From the NCBI GenBank assembly GCA_963971405.1, contig OZ020484.1:4278001-4342000 (forward strand): a stretch of DNA of 64,000 nucleotides, given 5' to 3'. A model generated the notes under the pieces. The model saw only the letters and a list, made by a program, of their open reading frames with translations. It was not told where the DNA came from and made no database searches. Each line of letters opens with the position of its first letter. The first letter of the stretch is position 1. The DNA is from Psococerastis gibbosa. Its lineage: Eukaryota; Arthropoda; Insecta; Psocodea; Psocidae. The position numbers and the translations under genes are program-made. Below, piece after piece: positions 32,674 to 43,925 of the stretch.

Positions 32674-32811
32674 GGCTCAGATTCCACCAACGTCAATAGT
32701 GATATTAAATGTTTTTTGACGTGGAAGCAGACATTTTTAGACAGTCTAAAAATGTCTGCTACCACGTCAAAAAACATTTAATATCACTATTGACGTTGGT
32801 GCATCTGCGCC
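32674..32811. mobile_element. Hairpin MITE B3
   Basis: 138 bp, near-perfect hairpin flanked by TAA (32671-32673 and 32812-32814); arms with CCACCAACGTCAATAGTGAT and a GACGTGG(T/A)AGCAGACATT block. Confidence 0.8.
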
Positions 32812-32879
32812 TAAAGGTGGCAGAACACTGGACCCAAAAACTTTAATACGTCTCACCTTCGGACGCGAAAAAGTAAAGT

Positions 32880-33150
32880 AAGATAACTGACATTAGAGGA
32901 TATGGAAAAAACTGGGCTTGGCGGGATTCGAACCCACGATCTACGCCTAACCGGGGCGTCGTCTTAACCGCTGGACTACAAGCCCCGACAAGACCAGTAA
33001 TCTCCAAATCTTCTACTTATGTTCTAATTAACATGATTCGTGTGCTAGACAGGTTAGCACAACTATACAATACACTTTCCATATCCTCTAATTTTATTTA
33101 TAAGGAGGAGGTCACCTCTTCAACCAAAGTTGATTTAATGTCAGTGTTAT
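32880..33150 (-). mobile_element. tRNA-derived SINE (family S3), copy 2, with intact cloverleaf-like head
   Basis: Minus strand folds like a tRNA: acceptor GGGCTTG/CAAGCCC pairs over 7 bp, stem ACGCC/GGCGT encloses loop CCGGTTA, and the T arm is GTGGG-TTCGAAT-CCCGC. C at position 33 and the SINE body shared with 16690-16925 argue against a working tRNA. Inverted repeats ATTAGAGGATATGGAAA and complement lie at 32893 and 33077. Confidence 0.65.
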
Positions 33151-33536
33151 TATATAACAATTGATACTAAAATGTATTAAAGTAAGACAGATATTAAATT
33201 ATAAATTGACTCTTGTGAGGTGTCTTATCCATACCAGTTTCTGCGAACGATTCAGCGAAGAAATGCAGTCAGTCAGTGTAGCCAACAGGGCACAACACAG
33301 CACTGAGAAGAATGGCCCACCGCGTCAACAGCCAATGAGGTGAGTCATTGCTTGCCAATTCTGACAAATGAAAAGCCAACATATTGTAAGTTCATTGGCC
33401 CAACATTTCGATAAAAGCTCCATTAAACTTGATTGATTTAGTAAACGTTAAATCTTTATCCCACGTGAGCAAATACTAAAAACCACGTCTAAATGGTCTC
33501 AGTAGTGCTGTAAAAGACATAAATAAAATAAAATAA

Positions 33537-33740
33537 ATAAATATTGACTTTCTTGTTCCATTACTAAGTCAACCCAGCAGAGTTAGGGCTATAAAGCCTT
33601 CTATTACACTCAACTAGAAGAACCCGGGCCCGCCTGCTTTACATGGCCTCCGAAGCATGGCAGAAATTGCAGCAAGTGTGTGAGACTCGAACCAACAACC
33701 TTTCGGGTGGAAGTCGGAGTCTGAACCACTACTCTACATG
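33537..33740 (-). mobile_element. S1 SINE, copy 2
   Basis: AATAAATA tail, GGAGTTAGGGCTATAAAGCC block, GAGACTCGAACCAACAACC (reverse B box). Body matches 30890-31075. Confidence 0.78.
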
Positions 33741-33762
33741 TTATAACGTATGATTGAGTAAT

Positions 33763-33970
33763 AATAAATAAATAAAGACTTTTTGCTCTATTACTAAGCC
33801 AACCTAGCGGAGTTAGGGCTATTAAGCCCTCTTTTACACTTAACTAGGAAGGCCCGGGACCGCCTGCTTTACATGCTCTCCGAAGCATGGCCAGAAAATG
33901 TAGGAAGTGTAGGACTCGAACCAACAACCTTTCGGGTGAAAGTCAGAGCCCGTACCACTACTCTACATGT
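33763..33970 (-). mobile_element. S1 SINE, copy 3
   Basis: Directly follows copy 2 in the same orientation, separated by about 20 bp; two insertions rather than one long element, as each has its own AATAAATA tail. Confidence 0.78.
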
Positions 33971-34136
33971 CTTGACAATAGTTTTACCCTGGACTTAGCC
34001 AGATTTAGTTTCTAATAATGAATTCAATGGATAGATTTCAATCAGACGAATCCATCGGAGCAACAACTTCGATTTCAGAAATGTATGGACTTTGCTACTA
34101 TACTACTCATATACATTGGCTCGGATTTAGAAGTAG

Positions 34137-34346
34137 GCACCGTAAACGGGGGCAAAGTCGATCACAACAAAATAATATTAAAAACCGATTATTTTTTCGA
34201 AAAAAGTAATGAAAACCATTGGCATAGCATTAACGATAGAGTAATCTTTTGTTACGCACAGGTCCCTTGTTAAAAAACTTAAATGTACTTCGAAAACTTA
34301 CTGAAACCCCATAATGATGATCGACTTTGCCCCAGTTTACCGGTAC
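34137..34346. repeat. Inverted repeat with GGGGCAAAGTCGATCA arms
   Basis: CACCGTAAACGGGGGCAAAG (34137) is complementary to the region ending at 34346 (CTTTGCCCCAGTTTACCGGT). Possibly a small foldback element. Confidence 0.5.
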
Positions 34347-34551
34347 CGGTAACAAAGTTGCTTCAGACGGTCAAGGAACGGAAACTGACATAGTTCATCC
34401 TTGTGATGAGGAACGCAAAATATCGCCTTCTGCAGAGCATCTACCCGAGTGCCCAGCCCTGGTAGAATATGGGGAAGACCAAACGGATGACATCTTCGAT
34501 TTTCCGGGAGACAGCAAGGAGATACTAGTCAGCAAGTCACCAAATGGCTAA
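34347..34551 (+). CDS. Unrecognised coding-like fragment
   Basis: A frame running from the inverted repeat to TAA at 34549-34551 is acidic and GC-richer than its flanks (SAEHLPECPALVEYGEDQTD, then DIFDFPGDSKEILVSK). No family recognised. It could be an exon, a retrogene scrap or part of a mobile element; no start codon outside the repeat arm. Confidence 0.2.
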
Positions 34552-35585
34552 CCTGCTAAGGGTAGGCGTTAGCTAGTAAGTCCTACGGAATTTATGTATT
34601 TTATTTATTTAAGTTGTTCAAGACAAATCATCTGAGAGATACACGAAAAAAAAAATTTATATGATACTTTAATTTTTGGTGTTTTAGAATTTCATGAAAT
34701 TAACTAAACACAGAGCACCTTAACGCAACGTCAATGTTTAGCATAAGAAACATTCACGAGGAAATTAGCGACTAATTAACTAATTAGCAAATAATAGCCA
34801 CATGAAAAATCTGTTTGTTTTAATGTTTATACAGTATGGTACAAGTTTACCCCATACGTCTGGGAAATTAGATCCTACATTTAGCTAACCAGCGGTGCCC
34901 CTAACCACTACCAGTAATACCCGGCACCAATTATGAATAAACTTGTTTAAAATAATCTTCCATTCATTCTTTCATCAAAATTGTAATAATTCATTGTCTT
35001 TAAAAATACTCTAGTAAAAGCGGTGGTTTCTCTTCGAACCACTACTATAGTGAATCCGTGGTATTCGACATCAACAACACGATTTTTGACAATGTTCTTC
35101 TGGTCGGCATTGGCTACAAGACTGGAACATTGTTCTATGACTATTAGAAAGCGTTCGACCGTGTCCCCTCCCATGTTTTCCACAACTCAACAGCTCTCAA
35201 TGGCTAGAGACTCGACCTCTGCGAGTCTTGGTCACTAGATCAAGTGCTCCTCCACTCGACTTTGTCCCCTTCTTTGGCTACTGTGTTTGTTTTTGGTGGC
35301 ACCCTTCCTCCTGTCAACCTGTTTCTCAAGTCGTTTTGTAGTTGGTGTGAAATTAAGGAGTCTAAAAATCTGCATCTAGAGTTCAACATATCCCGACAAG
35401 GTTACGAAGACATTCGTTGGCCTTTCTTCTTGTAATGTAGAAAAGGTATATTAGTCATATTCAGGATAGGAATAATTCCATTGGTAGTATATTGCACGCT
35501 TGACATTGCATTAGAGTATTATAGTAGGTATACATAACTGTATATAACACTGACATTAAATTAACTTTGGATGATCGAAATTAGT
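34552..35585. other. No feature recognised
   Basis: A short YDY*KAFDRVPSHVFHN-like reading at about 35140-35190 (plus) resembles the reverse-transcriptase motif K-A-F-D-x-V, so a LINE fragment may be present around 35010-35240, but the frame breaks on both sides. Confidence 0.3.
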
Positions 35586-35589
35586 GGAC

Positions 35590-35731
35590 CGAAAAAACTG
35601 GACTTGGCCAAATAGCTGGCTGCGCGCCCTGAAGAGGGCGTGCCAGGATCGAGGGGAATAGAGGCATCAATACCACATGTTCCCAGCCGGCTTTAACTTG
35701 AAGAAGAAGAAGAAGAAGAAGAAGAAGAAGC
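35590..35731 (+). mobile_element. LINE 3' tail with (GAA)n
   Basis: Short frame WLRALKRACQDRGE-like, then (GAA)10 at 35701-35731. The same arrangement (RT C-terminus followed by GAA repeats) occurs at 40440-40790 and 45375-45500. Confidence 0.5.
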
Positions 35732-36863
35732 TGAAGCATAATAAGGACCCTATTAACGAAAGTCTTAACTATCGTTGAACAATTTACCTCTTATCTAAAT
35801 CCAAGTCTTATATTGCAGTGAAAGCTCACTTACTAATATAATGGTCCATGTATTTACAAGGATTTTGAGACAAAAAAAGATAACGATAGTGATAATGTTG
35901 TAGTATCTAAATCGTACAGGAATTGGCAATAGATAAGAAATTCGCAGAAGATTGCGATGTGATAAAAAATTCTGAGACTCATTTATAATTGATCCGTCAT
36001 TCATAATATGAATAAATAATATGAATTTCAAAATGAGGAATTTTCGTATAGAACTCCAGCGATGCAAAATGACCGCCTCTGATTGGCCCGGCGCATCTCC
36101 ATATTCAACTTATGACCTTTTGCAAGTTCGGCTCACAAATCAGAGCGTTGAATCATATATCGTACAATTTATTAATATATAATAAACCCCAGATGGTCCA
36201 AGATATGATATTGAGAATTATCATGAAAAGGGACACATTAACGTATGAAATAGACATAGAATGTAAAATCTCTAGATTTTTTATACAATTTCCCTGGCTT
36301 GTTATAGATTCATAGACATTTGTAGGCCCAATCAAAGCAAAACACGAGGTTATACTAATAACAACAACGCAGTCTAATAGGTACGAAGCCATCATAACCA
36401 AAAGAAGGCAATAAATTGTGAACTGCTACAAAACCACCAATTTAACTTCTATAATTGAGGCACGAAGGGTAAAATACCCGGCAACAATGTTCTCATCATG
36501 TTCCAAGACCAAAAGAAAAACCACCAGAAAGGGGCAACATCTTTTTTGTACCTGGCCGCGTACCTTGCGCACGTCTTTTCAATCTGTGACTAATTAAGGT
36601 TCTACAATAGAAAGCTTTAGTTGCGTACCTAAATCCTTTGGGTCTGGAATAAGGCGTGACAGCATCGGGGGGTTTTTTCCCCATTATTCCCACCCACTAG
36701 TTTCAGATCAAAATGCCAGATAGCCTCAAAGGTTCCCATATTTTCTAATATTGCTAAGGCACAATTGGACACCCCAGTCCATTTTTTTTTTAAATAAAAT
36801 CCAATTTTACAGGAAATATGAGTCGTAGAGCTGTAAATGACATGTCATAGAGTAGAAGAAATG
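35732..36863. other. No feature recognised
   Basis: AT-rich sequence; no coding, tRNA-like or clear inverted-repeat signal. Confidence 0.35.
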
Positions 36864-37017
36864 CTCCTCTTTGCCTTATGTAACGTATGTGGCCGTCTTT
36901 AACAATAATTGGCCACAGTTTTGGAAGTCCGTTCTATCTGTTCCTCTTTACCTGATGTACCGTATGTGGCCGTCTCTAACAATAATTGGCAACAGTTTTG
37001 GAAGTCCTTCTATCTGA
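36864..37017. repeat. Two tandem copies of a 77-bp unit
   Basis: CGTATGTGGCCGTCT-TAACAATAATTGG-CACAGTTTTGGAAGTCC occurs at 36864 and 36941 with few differences. Confidence 0.8.
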
Positions 37018-37039
37018 CATCTGGTATGTCCATTATTTC

Positions 37040-37155
37040 TTACAAGTCAGACAGACGTAAAGAAAGACAGACCGACAGACATCTCGTAAAAACCACTTTA
37101 TTGGGTTTCTGGCACCTCAAAACTTGTAAATCCACTGAAATATTGAAATCGAAAT
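37040..37155 (-). repeat. Family I repeat fragment
   Basis: CAGACATCTCGTAAAAACCA and CCTCAAAACTTGTAAATCCA are the reverse complement of the family I start at 54441. Confidence 0.55.
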
Positions 37156-37317
37156 AATTCTTTATCTTCTCGAGTTTCAATCTACAGATTGGTTTGCAGC
37201 GAATGTTGTATTTTTCTTCTCTGTTTCTTGTCTGCTTTGTACGGTCCTTTTCAGTCCTTTATAGGTGTCGCACCCTAGGTCCTTCAGGACATCTTCTGGG
37301 TTTCTTTGCTTGTTTGT

Positions 37318-37570
37318 TAACAAAAAGGTTAAATCGCGTACAAACAATTTAATGAATGTATCCGATTAACCTCTTCAATCGCCTCACTAAGTCACCTAAT
37401 ATGTACTTGTGTCGAGTTGCGACACGTCTCCGACCGCAAGGTGTGCAGAGACACAGGTACTCCTTCCTGTGTCGCCCCCTTGAGTTGGTGCCTTCAGCCA
37501 CACTCTCAATGATGTTCTTGAGGAGCCCTTCGTGTCTCAGAATATGCGCCATCTATTTGCCTCTTCTTGT
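37318..37570 (-). mobile_element. LINE C-terminal fragment joined to the S4 SINE tail
   Basis: Minus-strand peptide MAHILRHEGLLKNIIESVAEG matches the well-known end of LINE reverse transcriptases (H-I-L-R-H-x-x-L-L-x-x-I-I-E-G). The sequence then runs straight into GGAGACGTGTCGCAACTCGA and the S4 tail without a break, so the LINE and the SINE may share a 3' end. Confidence 0.6.
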
Positions 37571-37989
37571 TAAAATGGCGGCCATAATAGCTCTTTTTTC
37601 GTTTATTCTATGGAGCACTTCTTCATTGGTTATGTGGTCTCTCCGTGGAATTTTATATAATATTTAATTTAATTTGAAATAAATAGGAAAGCAAAACGCC
37701 CTTGTGCGCCGGATCTTGATGGATTGCCTTGATCGAGCACTAACAGGCTAATTTACCCATGCCCAGTAAATACGATAAGGTAAAGTAAAAGTACGTCGTT
37801 ATGACCGCATCTAATGAGCCACTAGCCGGGGGGTAAACGTTAATTTCGTTGGTTTATTATAGAAGAAATATAGACACGTTTATAGATGTCATGGAGTGAT
37901 ATCTATTGTAACTTAATGTCGTGCTTTAGCCGCTCCCTGCCTGCCAGCTATTAATGTGTCAATATGACGAAATCCGTTTAACCTATCTG

Positions 37990-38158
37990 CAGGCTGATCA
38001 TGGTGATTATAATACTGGGGTTTATTTAATTCCCTGGTATTAAAAATGTAAACAAACAAATTTTGAATAGCACTTTCCATTATAAAATTATCTTGTTTAC
38101 ATTTTTAATACCAGGGTATTATTTAAAGCCCGGTATTATAATCGCCATGATCAGCCTG
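37990..38158. mobile_element. MITE D2
   Basis: 169-bp hairpin, ends CAGGCTGATCATGG and complement, inner arms TTACATTTTTAATACCAGGG. Short relative of D1. Confidence 0.75.
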
Positions 38159-38539
38159 CTGTTGCTTTGTAAGATATCGTAGTCAGGTGCAAATTATGTA
38201 TTATAGGTATCTACCGTGTAGCAGTTTCCAAATTATTGAAAACGTAAGAACCGGTGCTAGTGAACCCTATTTCATATTTATCAATAACGATAGGTACTGT
38301 TTAGATTTACATTCCAAGCTTCCCTATCCCAAAGCATTGAATTGATCGTTGGGACGATTGCTTAGTCTAGCAGACTAATATAAGAAGATACAAAACAGTA
38401 ATTGTGTCACGGTATGCTACGCTATGTGTTGAGGCATTATCTTATGATTTCTTCAAAAATTAAGTTTTGTTCAAAATCAGATCTTGGTTTGGGAAAGCAG
38501 CCTGTTCACTTTTATTAATCTATTTAACAAAACATACCT

Positions 38540-38990
38540 GACGTAAGAAAGGATCGACAGAAAGGTACCACCAAAAAATTATATTTTTGTCTTTTTTTCA
38601 TGAAAATTTAGCAGGCCTATGTTTTTTTTTGTTTTGTCTCCAGAACCAAACTATCAAGGGGCAAGCGACTTTTCGGGTTTGGTTGACATTAATATGTCTG
38701 TTATAAAAAAAATAGTCGGGGCTGTTTTGGTGAAATAATTTTTTTAGCTGTTTTTTCTTTAAGTTTTTTGAGAGTAGTAGAGTATTGGTAGAGTACCTTC
38801 TGAAATTGAGTTAGCCCAAAATAAAAAAATGATCCCGATAATTGTGGTAAACCTAAATGTCCAATTTCATTTAAAAGTAGTTTGCCCACAAATCGAAGAA
38901 CAGACAGACAGGCATTTCGTAAAAACCACCTTTTTATTTATTCCTGGGACCTCAAAACGTGTAAATCCACTGAAATCCCGAAATAGACAA
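38540..38990 (-). repeat. Family I repeat, reverse copy
   Basis: TTTCGTAAAAACCACC, ACCTCAAAACGTGTAAATCC and TGAGTTAGCCCAAAATAAAA are the complement of the long repeats at 54441-56258, and GGGGCAAGCGAC corresponds to their middle. Confidence 0.6.
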
Positions 38991-39019
38991 TTTCGAAAAA
39001 AGTCTCAATTGCATGAAGC

Positions 39020-39115
39020 ACTGATTGGTCAATGAAGACGTGGCTGATTGTAACAGAAAAAAAATATGTATCCTTGGTGAGGGCGAATATCTCATCTCTC
39101 CAACTTAACTCTAAT
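39020..39115. repeat. Dispersed repeat fragment, copy 3 of 3
   Basis: Block order as in 30-125 and 2500-2605; ends ATCTCATCTCTCCAACTTAA. Confidence 0.5.
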
Positions 39116-39613
39116 ACAAACTACTAAAGAACAGTTTGCCGAATATACGTTAATCCAATGCAAACTTACATATTCACAGCAAATGAGCCGAAAAGATACA
39201 GAAAACGTCAGCTGACAAAGCCGGGCCCAAAACACGTACTGACAATGATCTAAAAGACCATAAACCTTATCACTTAGTTATGTGAAGTATAGGGAAAAGA
39301 TGTACACACAATGCCCAGAATATTTGTCACTTGTAGACGATAATAAAATCTGAGATAAGCACTTGTTCAATCATCGGTAAAGATAAGTAACAAAAATTGA
39401 GAAAAAATTGGGTTATGGTTATCAAGGAATTCTTGATACATATAATACAATGATAATAGTATCTAATGGGCTAAGTGAGCTTTCGGTAAATTTATGCTAC
39501 CTACATTGAGATGAATAAATTTTCAAAATTCATCCGAGAATGGCTGTTGAGAAGAGAAGAGGTGGAATCCTTATTTTGAAATAGTGAACTTCGACTGTTC
39601 GTTATGTGAGATA

Positions 39614-39861
39614 TGAGGAGCTTGGTTACAAACGTGGCCAACTCCATTTTTTCACAAAATGGGGTTTTGATCCGGCCTTGCAGAAAATTTTAATGCCCAC
39701 CTGCACGTTGTAAAATAAAGTGACAAAAGCAGCTAGATTGCGCACAGAAGCGCTGAGAAGTCTAGGGTTAGTTATAAACTTAATGCAATTTTCAACAGAA
39801 ATCCGCTCTCCTGAAAAATTCTACAACTTGGAATTGTCCATGTTCTTAAACAGCCTCTTCA
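39614..39861. mobile_element. MITE J, copy 1
   Basis: TGAGGAGCTTGGTTACAAAC at one end and GTTCTTAAACAGCCTCTTCA at the other form an inverted repeat; body shared with 57472-57712 and 61347-61600 (GTCACTTTATTTT, GGGGTTTTGATCCG in reverse). Confidence 0.7.
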
Positions 39862-39867
39862 TATGAT

Positions 39868-40102
39868 TCAAACGCCAGTGATTCGCTGATAAATTTGTCA
39901 AAGGAGCTAATGGATTGCTGGAAAACACCAGCTCCAACTCCAGCAGATATCTGTCTAGGGATTCGCAGATCTCACGCTGCTGCACAGTTTTCACTTCAAC
40001 AAGTCAGCGAACGAGAAATCTTCTGAAGTGCGAAGTCCATTTGTTCCCATGACAAATCGCTAGCGAATCGCTGGCTTTCGAATCACCCGTGTGTACCGGG
40101 CC
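39868..40102. mobile_element. MITE with GTACACACGGG ends, partial copy 3
   Basis: Right end CACCCGTGTGTACCGGGCC followed by TAA matches 4666-4949; TTTGTTCCCATGACAAATCG is shared. The left end is missing or altered. Confidence 0.5.
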
Positions 40103-40439
40103 TAATATTTTTGCTGCCCTTCTGCTGTAACACTGCTCCGAGATTCTAGTTTGAGATTACACCATTTTCATAATTTTAGAGACTTTTGAAATAACACTTT
40201 TTCCAAATATGTAACAACATGCATGAGTCCAGTTCTTTTGCGTCCCACAGCGTCACCCCAAGCTAAAGAGCCGGTACGAGCGAACCCTAGACCGACAGGC
40301 AATTTTACCAACCACGTTTTTGGGGATCCTGGAACTGCAGAAATGGGTATTACCGTTGAAATCTCGAAACCAAAACGTTGGCTTTTGGATACAGGGTTCC
40401 CCGAAAGGGATATTACGGCTCCTGCCAATGCAGTTATTT

Positions 40440-40790
40440 CTATGTGTGACCTAGCTTCTTCTTCTTCTTCTGGCTCTACAGCTCTTGAGGAGCTTTTGCC
40501 TACTCGACAACACTCCTCCAGTCATCTCGGTTTTGTACAACGCTCCACCAACTACGGACTCCCATCTCGCGATGGTCAGTTTCCAACTTATCCTTCCAGC
40601 GTTTTCGAAGACGTCCCGCCAGTCGTCTTCCTCTCATTCCTGCTTTGTACATGTTCTTCGGCATGCGGGCGTTTGACATTCTTAAGACGTGCCCCAGCCA
40701 TCTTATGCGTTGCGCTGTTGTTGGCCTAGCTAGGTACTCAGTCATCGCCACGCCACCTAAACGAGACACCTAGCGGACAACAGCAAGACT
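40440..40790 (-). mobile_element. LINE C-terminal fragment with GAA tail
   Basis: Minus-strand frame reads RIRWLGHVLRMSNARMPKNM, then KRWKDKLETDHREMGVRSWW and NRDDWRSVVE, followed by GAA repeats (read as CTT on the plus strand at 40456-40471). W-x-G-H-V-x-R-M ... D-W-R-x-x-V is the classic reverse-transcriptase C-terminus of RTE/Jockey-type LINEs. Confidence 0.75.
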
Positions 40791-41313
40791 ATGTTGATTT
40801 CCGAACATCCCGATGCGATGCGTTTCGTTACACTAGAAGTTGCCGATCACGATTTCAAAGCCTCCCATGAAAATGTTTTCAAGCCAAAAACAATAAGTTA
40901 TGCACCTAGTTTGGAGTAAGTAGGCTACTCGCATAAGTTATGTCAGTTGTCAATGATATCATAAACTTTAAGGAAATTCCAGACATCCGAGTAAGGCTGA
41001 CAGAAATAAATGTTTCAATTAACAATGTCCAACTATGTAGTATTGACATATCAAGAGGTACCGTTACAAATACTTAAATACACGTACTGTAATAGGCTCT
41101 CCTCATATGGCCATATTCACTTTGACCTGCAGGGTAAAGCGGTATTGTTCACAGACATAGGCTCGGGCCCACCATCGCTGTATCTGTAAGGAATACTGGA
41201 GGGCACCGCCATTTTACAATACACGGTGGTACCGAAGAATTCGTCCAATAAAGTATCCTTTAAATCTCTTTATACGGGTCACTTGACCTGTCGGCAAGTC
41301 TAAAGTACTTTAA
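40791..41313. other. No feature recognised
   Basis: No repeat or coding signal seen. Confidence 0.35.
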
Positions 41314-41698
41314 GGCTGAGTGTTCAAAATGTTTTGTAAACAATACATTTTGCTGATTTTTTGACGAAAATAATTTATTGTTCACTCCACAGATGCAAAG
41401 ATAACAAAGTGAACAGATAAAAAACTCATAAAAAATCCAAGTTATCGCAGAAAGTTTATATTTTCTGAACTGAAATATTATTACATTAAAAATATTGGAT
41501 AAATGGCCTTAGACCCATTTTATAGCACAGCTGTAAATCTGCAAGGGAAATAGACAGCTTTCACAGAAAGCTCGTATTTTTTAAAATTTTTTCATCTGTT
41601 CCCTTTTATATCTTTGTGGCCGTGGAACGAGCAATTAATTAATTTCGTCCAAAAAGTACGATAATTTCTTGTTTACAAAACATTTTGAACACTCAGCC
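41314..41698. mobile_element. Foldback element H2
   Basis: 385 bp, ends GGCTGAGTGTTCAAAATGTT and complement, with TTAA-like flanks. Arms also pair over GAACAGAT and TTTCTG(C/T)GA(A/T)A blocks. Related to H1. Confidence 0.7.
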
Positions 41699-43527
41699 TT
41701 TTAACTTCTCTACTACACTCTAGCCTGCATATTTATTTGAAATAAATAAAAATAATGAAAAATAGTAGGGGAGACCGGGGTAAGATGGATAGCGGGGTAA
41801 GATGAATAAGAAAAATTTCCAACAAACTAAAAAGTCGAACGAACTCAATCAATATAATCATACAATATGCAATACATTTGTGATACAAAAATACCGTGGA
41901 CCCGGTAGGCCGTGGCCCGTGATGGGTTCAGGTCAACTGTGGTTGTTGTTATTACAATAATAGTCAATAGTTAATCCAAACAATAATATAGGAAGTATAA
42001 ATAAGTTAGTAGGGAGCATACAATTTAATTAATTGTAGTTAGGAACTATTTGAGATAGATATTCTGAATTGTTATTTAGAAATTGGCTGATTTGAAACTG
42101 GAAATATTTAATAGTTGTTTTATTTCATCTTGTAGTTTGTTGTAAGCTCAGATAGATAAATACGATATGTATGAGAATGTTGGAAATTCGATGATTGTTA
42201 CTTGGGTATTTGTAGATTGTTATTCACAACTAAGCGAGTCACACTGGTGGTAGTTTTAAAAGTGACATAGAAGAACTCCAAAACTGACCGGATTTCCCGG
42301 CACCAGAATTTCGTGGCTCTTTTGATGTTGTATTGCAAATGACGTTTTTGACGTCACGCTTATAATAATTTGATTCACTTTGGTAAGTTTTTACAAATTT
42401 ATTATATCTAATTATTTAGCAAATTATCGCTATATTAGCTCGAGGATGATATGTAGGGAGTTGCTGCCAACCAATCGCTGAGATTGTGACCTCAGAAGAA
42501 GAACCACTAACTAGTCCTTAGTTGACCGCAGGAATGTAACTAGAAAAACATCTTAACTGCCATTTGAGAGCACATATACGATGTGACAGAGTGACCTCTG
42601 AGAGTTGTTAACCAATAAAAAAGCCAGGCTGTCAGATTTACCACAACTATAACAGTATATCTGCATACTGGCTCCCATTACGAAGACCAGTTTGGTACCG
42701 AATTAATCCATTATCTATAGAAGCAACATATAATTTCGCGATTAACTGAATTAGTGGGGCTTTAAAGTAAAAATTAAGACCGTGAAAATGTAGCAAATTC
42801 AATTTAATAGAAATAGACGCTTATTATCTGACCCAGTGCTCAGTTTAGGCAGTTACTGTAGCAGTATTATTAGTACTGGGAGGCGGGTGCACACCTAGCG
42901 TCTTGGTAGATGCTCAGTGGCGCAGTCAGGCGGGGGTTTCTCAGAGGTCCGGACCCCCCCCCCCCCCAATTAGTTGGCCGTAGTCTGGGATAGAGGTATT
43001 TTTGATCTACAATTTAAAATGAACTTACTGACCTGGCGGCACCACCCTTAGTATATCGTCACCCTAAAGTCAGAAGGGCGTAACATTAAAAACAAAATTT
43101 CAACATAATTGCGGTTAAACATGTTTTTGCTCATAATAAACAGTCAGATACGCCCTTTTAATCCAAAATTTCCGCCTTATTTTTCTCGGATGATTTTTTT
43201 TCGGCACATGCAATGGTAGAACTTACGACAATCTGATGATTACTGAATTTCCCAAAAAATGTTGGTTACTCCCTTCTGACTTAAGGGTGACGATATAGTA
43301 TAATGGATAGCTCTTTAATTTTTATTTTTTTTAAACAAGGCTGGGTGGGGTTATTTCCTTCTTTTATTGGGTGTAGCCTCTTATAAAACTATGGCCAAAT
43401 AGACCATTACAAAGACATATAACTATCATCTACACAAATTCCAAATATGTCAGCCTGGACTAAATATGGCAGCACATCGGCATTTTGTGTAAAATAAAAT
43501 TACATGAATTAAGCTTCTGACCTAGTT
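41699..43527. other. Mostly unassigned; poly-C marker and short repeats
   Basis: Contains GACCGGGGTAAGATGGATAG and GGGGTAAGATGAATA as a short direct repeat near 41775, a C run at 42954-42967, and GTCACCCTAAAGTCAGAAGG (43061) facing its complement at 43270-43290, which suggests a small inverted-repeat element of about 240 bp. Confidence 0.35.
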
Positions 43528-43925
43528 TAAATAATCGACGTCGATGGTCAGGTGGTAGCGTGATTGTATACTTGTGCGAGTCTTTACACGCCATGCGATC
43601 GGAGACGTGTCGTAACTCAACACGGGTAATAGCCTATAAAAGCGACTGAAGAGGTCAATTGGATACATGAGAGAGTTTCTTCAGTGACTTCGTGGAAGTG
43701 AAACATGATTAATAAGTATATTATATATAATTAAAAATTGCACTTAATTCCACAACATAAATTTTTAATAGTAACAGCTGTTTTAGAGTCTGATGTGTTA
43801 CACTGAAATAGTTGTTACTATTAAAAATTTATGTTGTGGAATTGAGTGCAATATTTTTATATATATACGATAATATACTTATTAATCAATCGGATACATT
43901 CATTAAATTGTTTGTATGGGATTAA
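43528..43925 (+). mobile_element. S4 SINE interrupted by a palindromic element
   Basis: Head ATGGTCAGGTGGTAGCGTG, middle GATCGGAGACGTGTCGTAAC, then an insertion of about 225 bp and the tail ATTCATTAAATTGTTTGTAT. The insert edges repeat CAAT(T/C)GGATACAT, a likely target duplication. Confidence 0.65.
43708..43890. mobile_element. Palindromic MITE F inside the SINE
   Basis: Arms ATTAATAAGTATATT and CATAAATTTTTAATAGTAAC pair with their complements over about 65 nt per side, around a short loop near 43790. Confidence 0.7.

Noticed and set aside
32935..33010. Minus-strand tRNA gene
   Set aside because: The cloverleaf is good, but position 33 is C, the downstream body repeats at 16690-16925, and the head is part of a retroposon.
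40223..40729. 168-codon plus-strand gene
   Set aside because: Its right half is antisense to a LINE polymerase C-terminus; the left half has no recognisable content.
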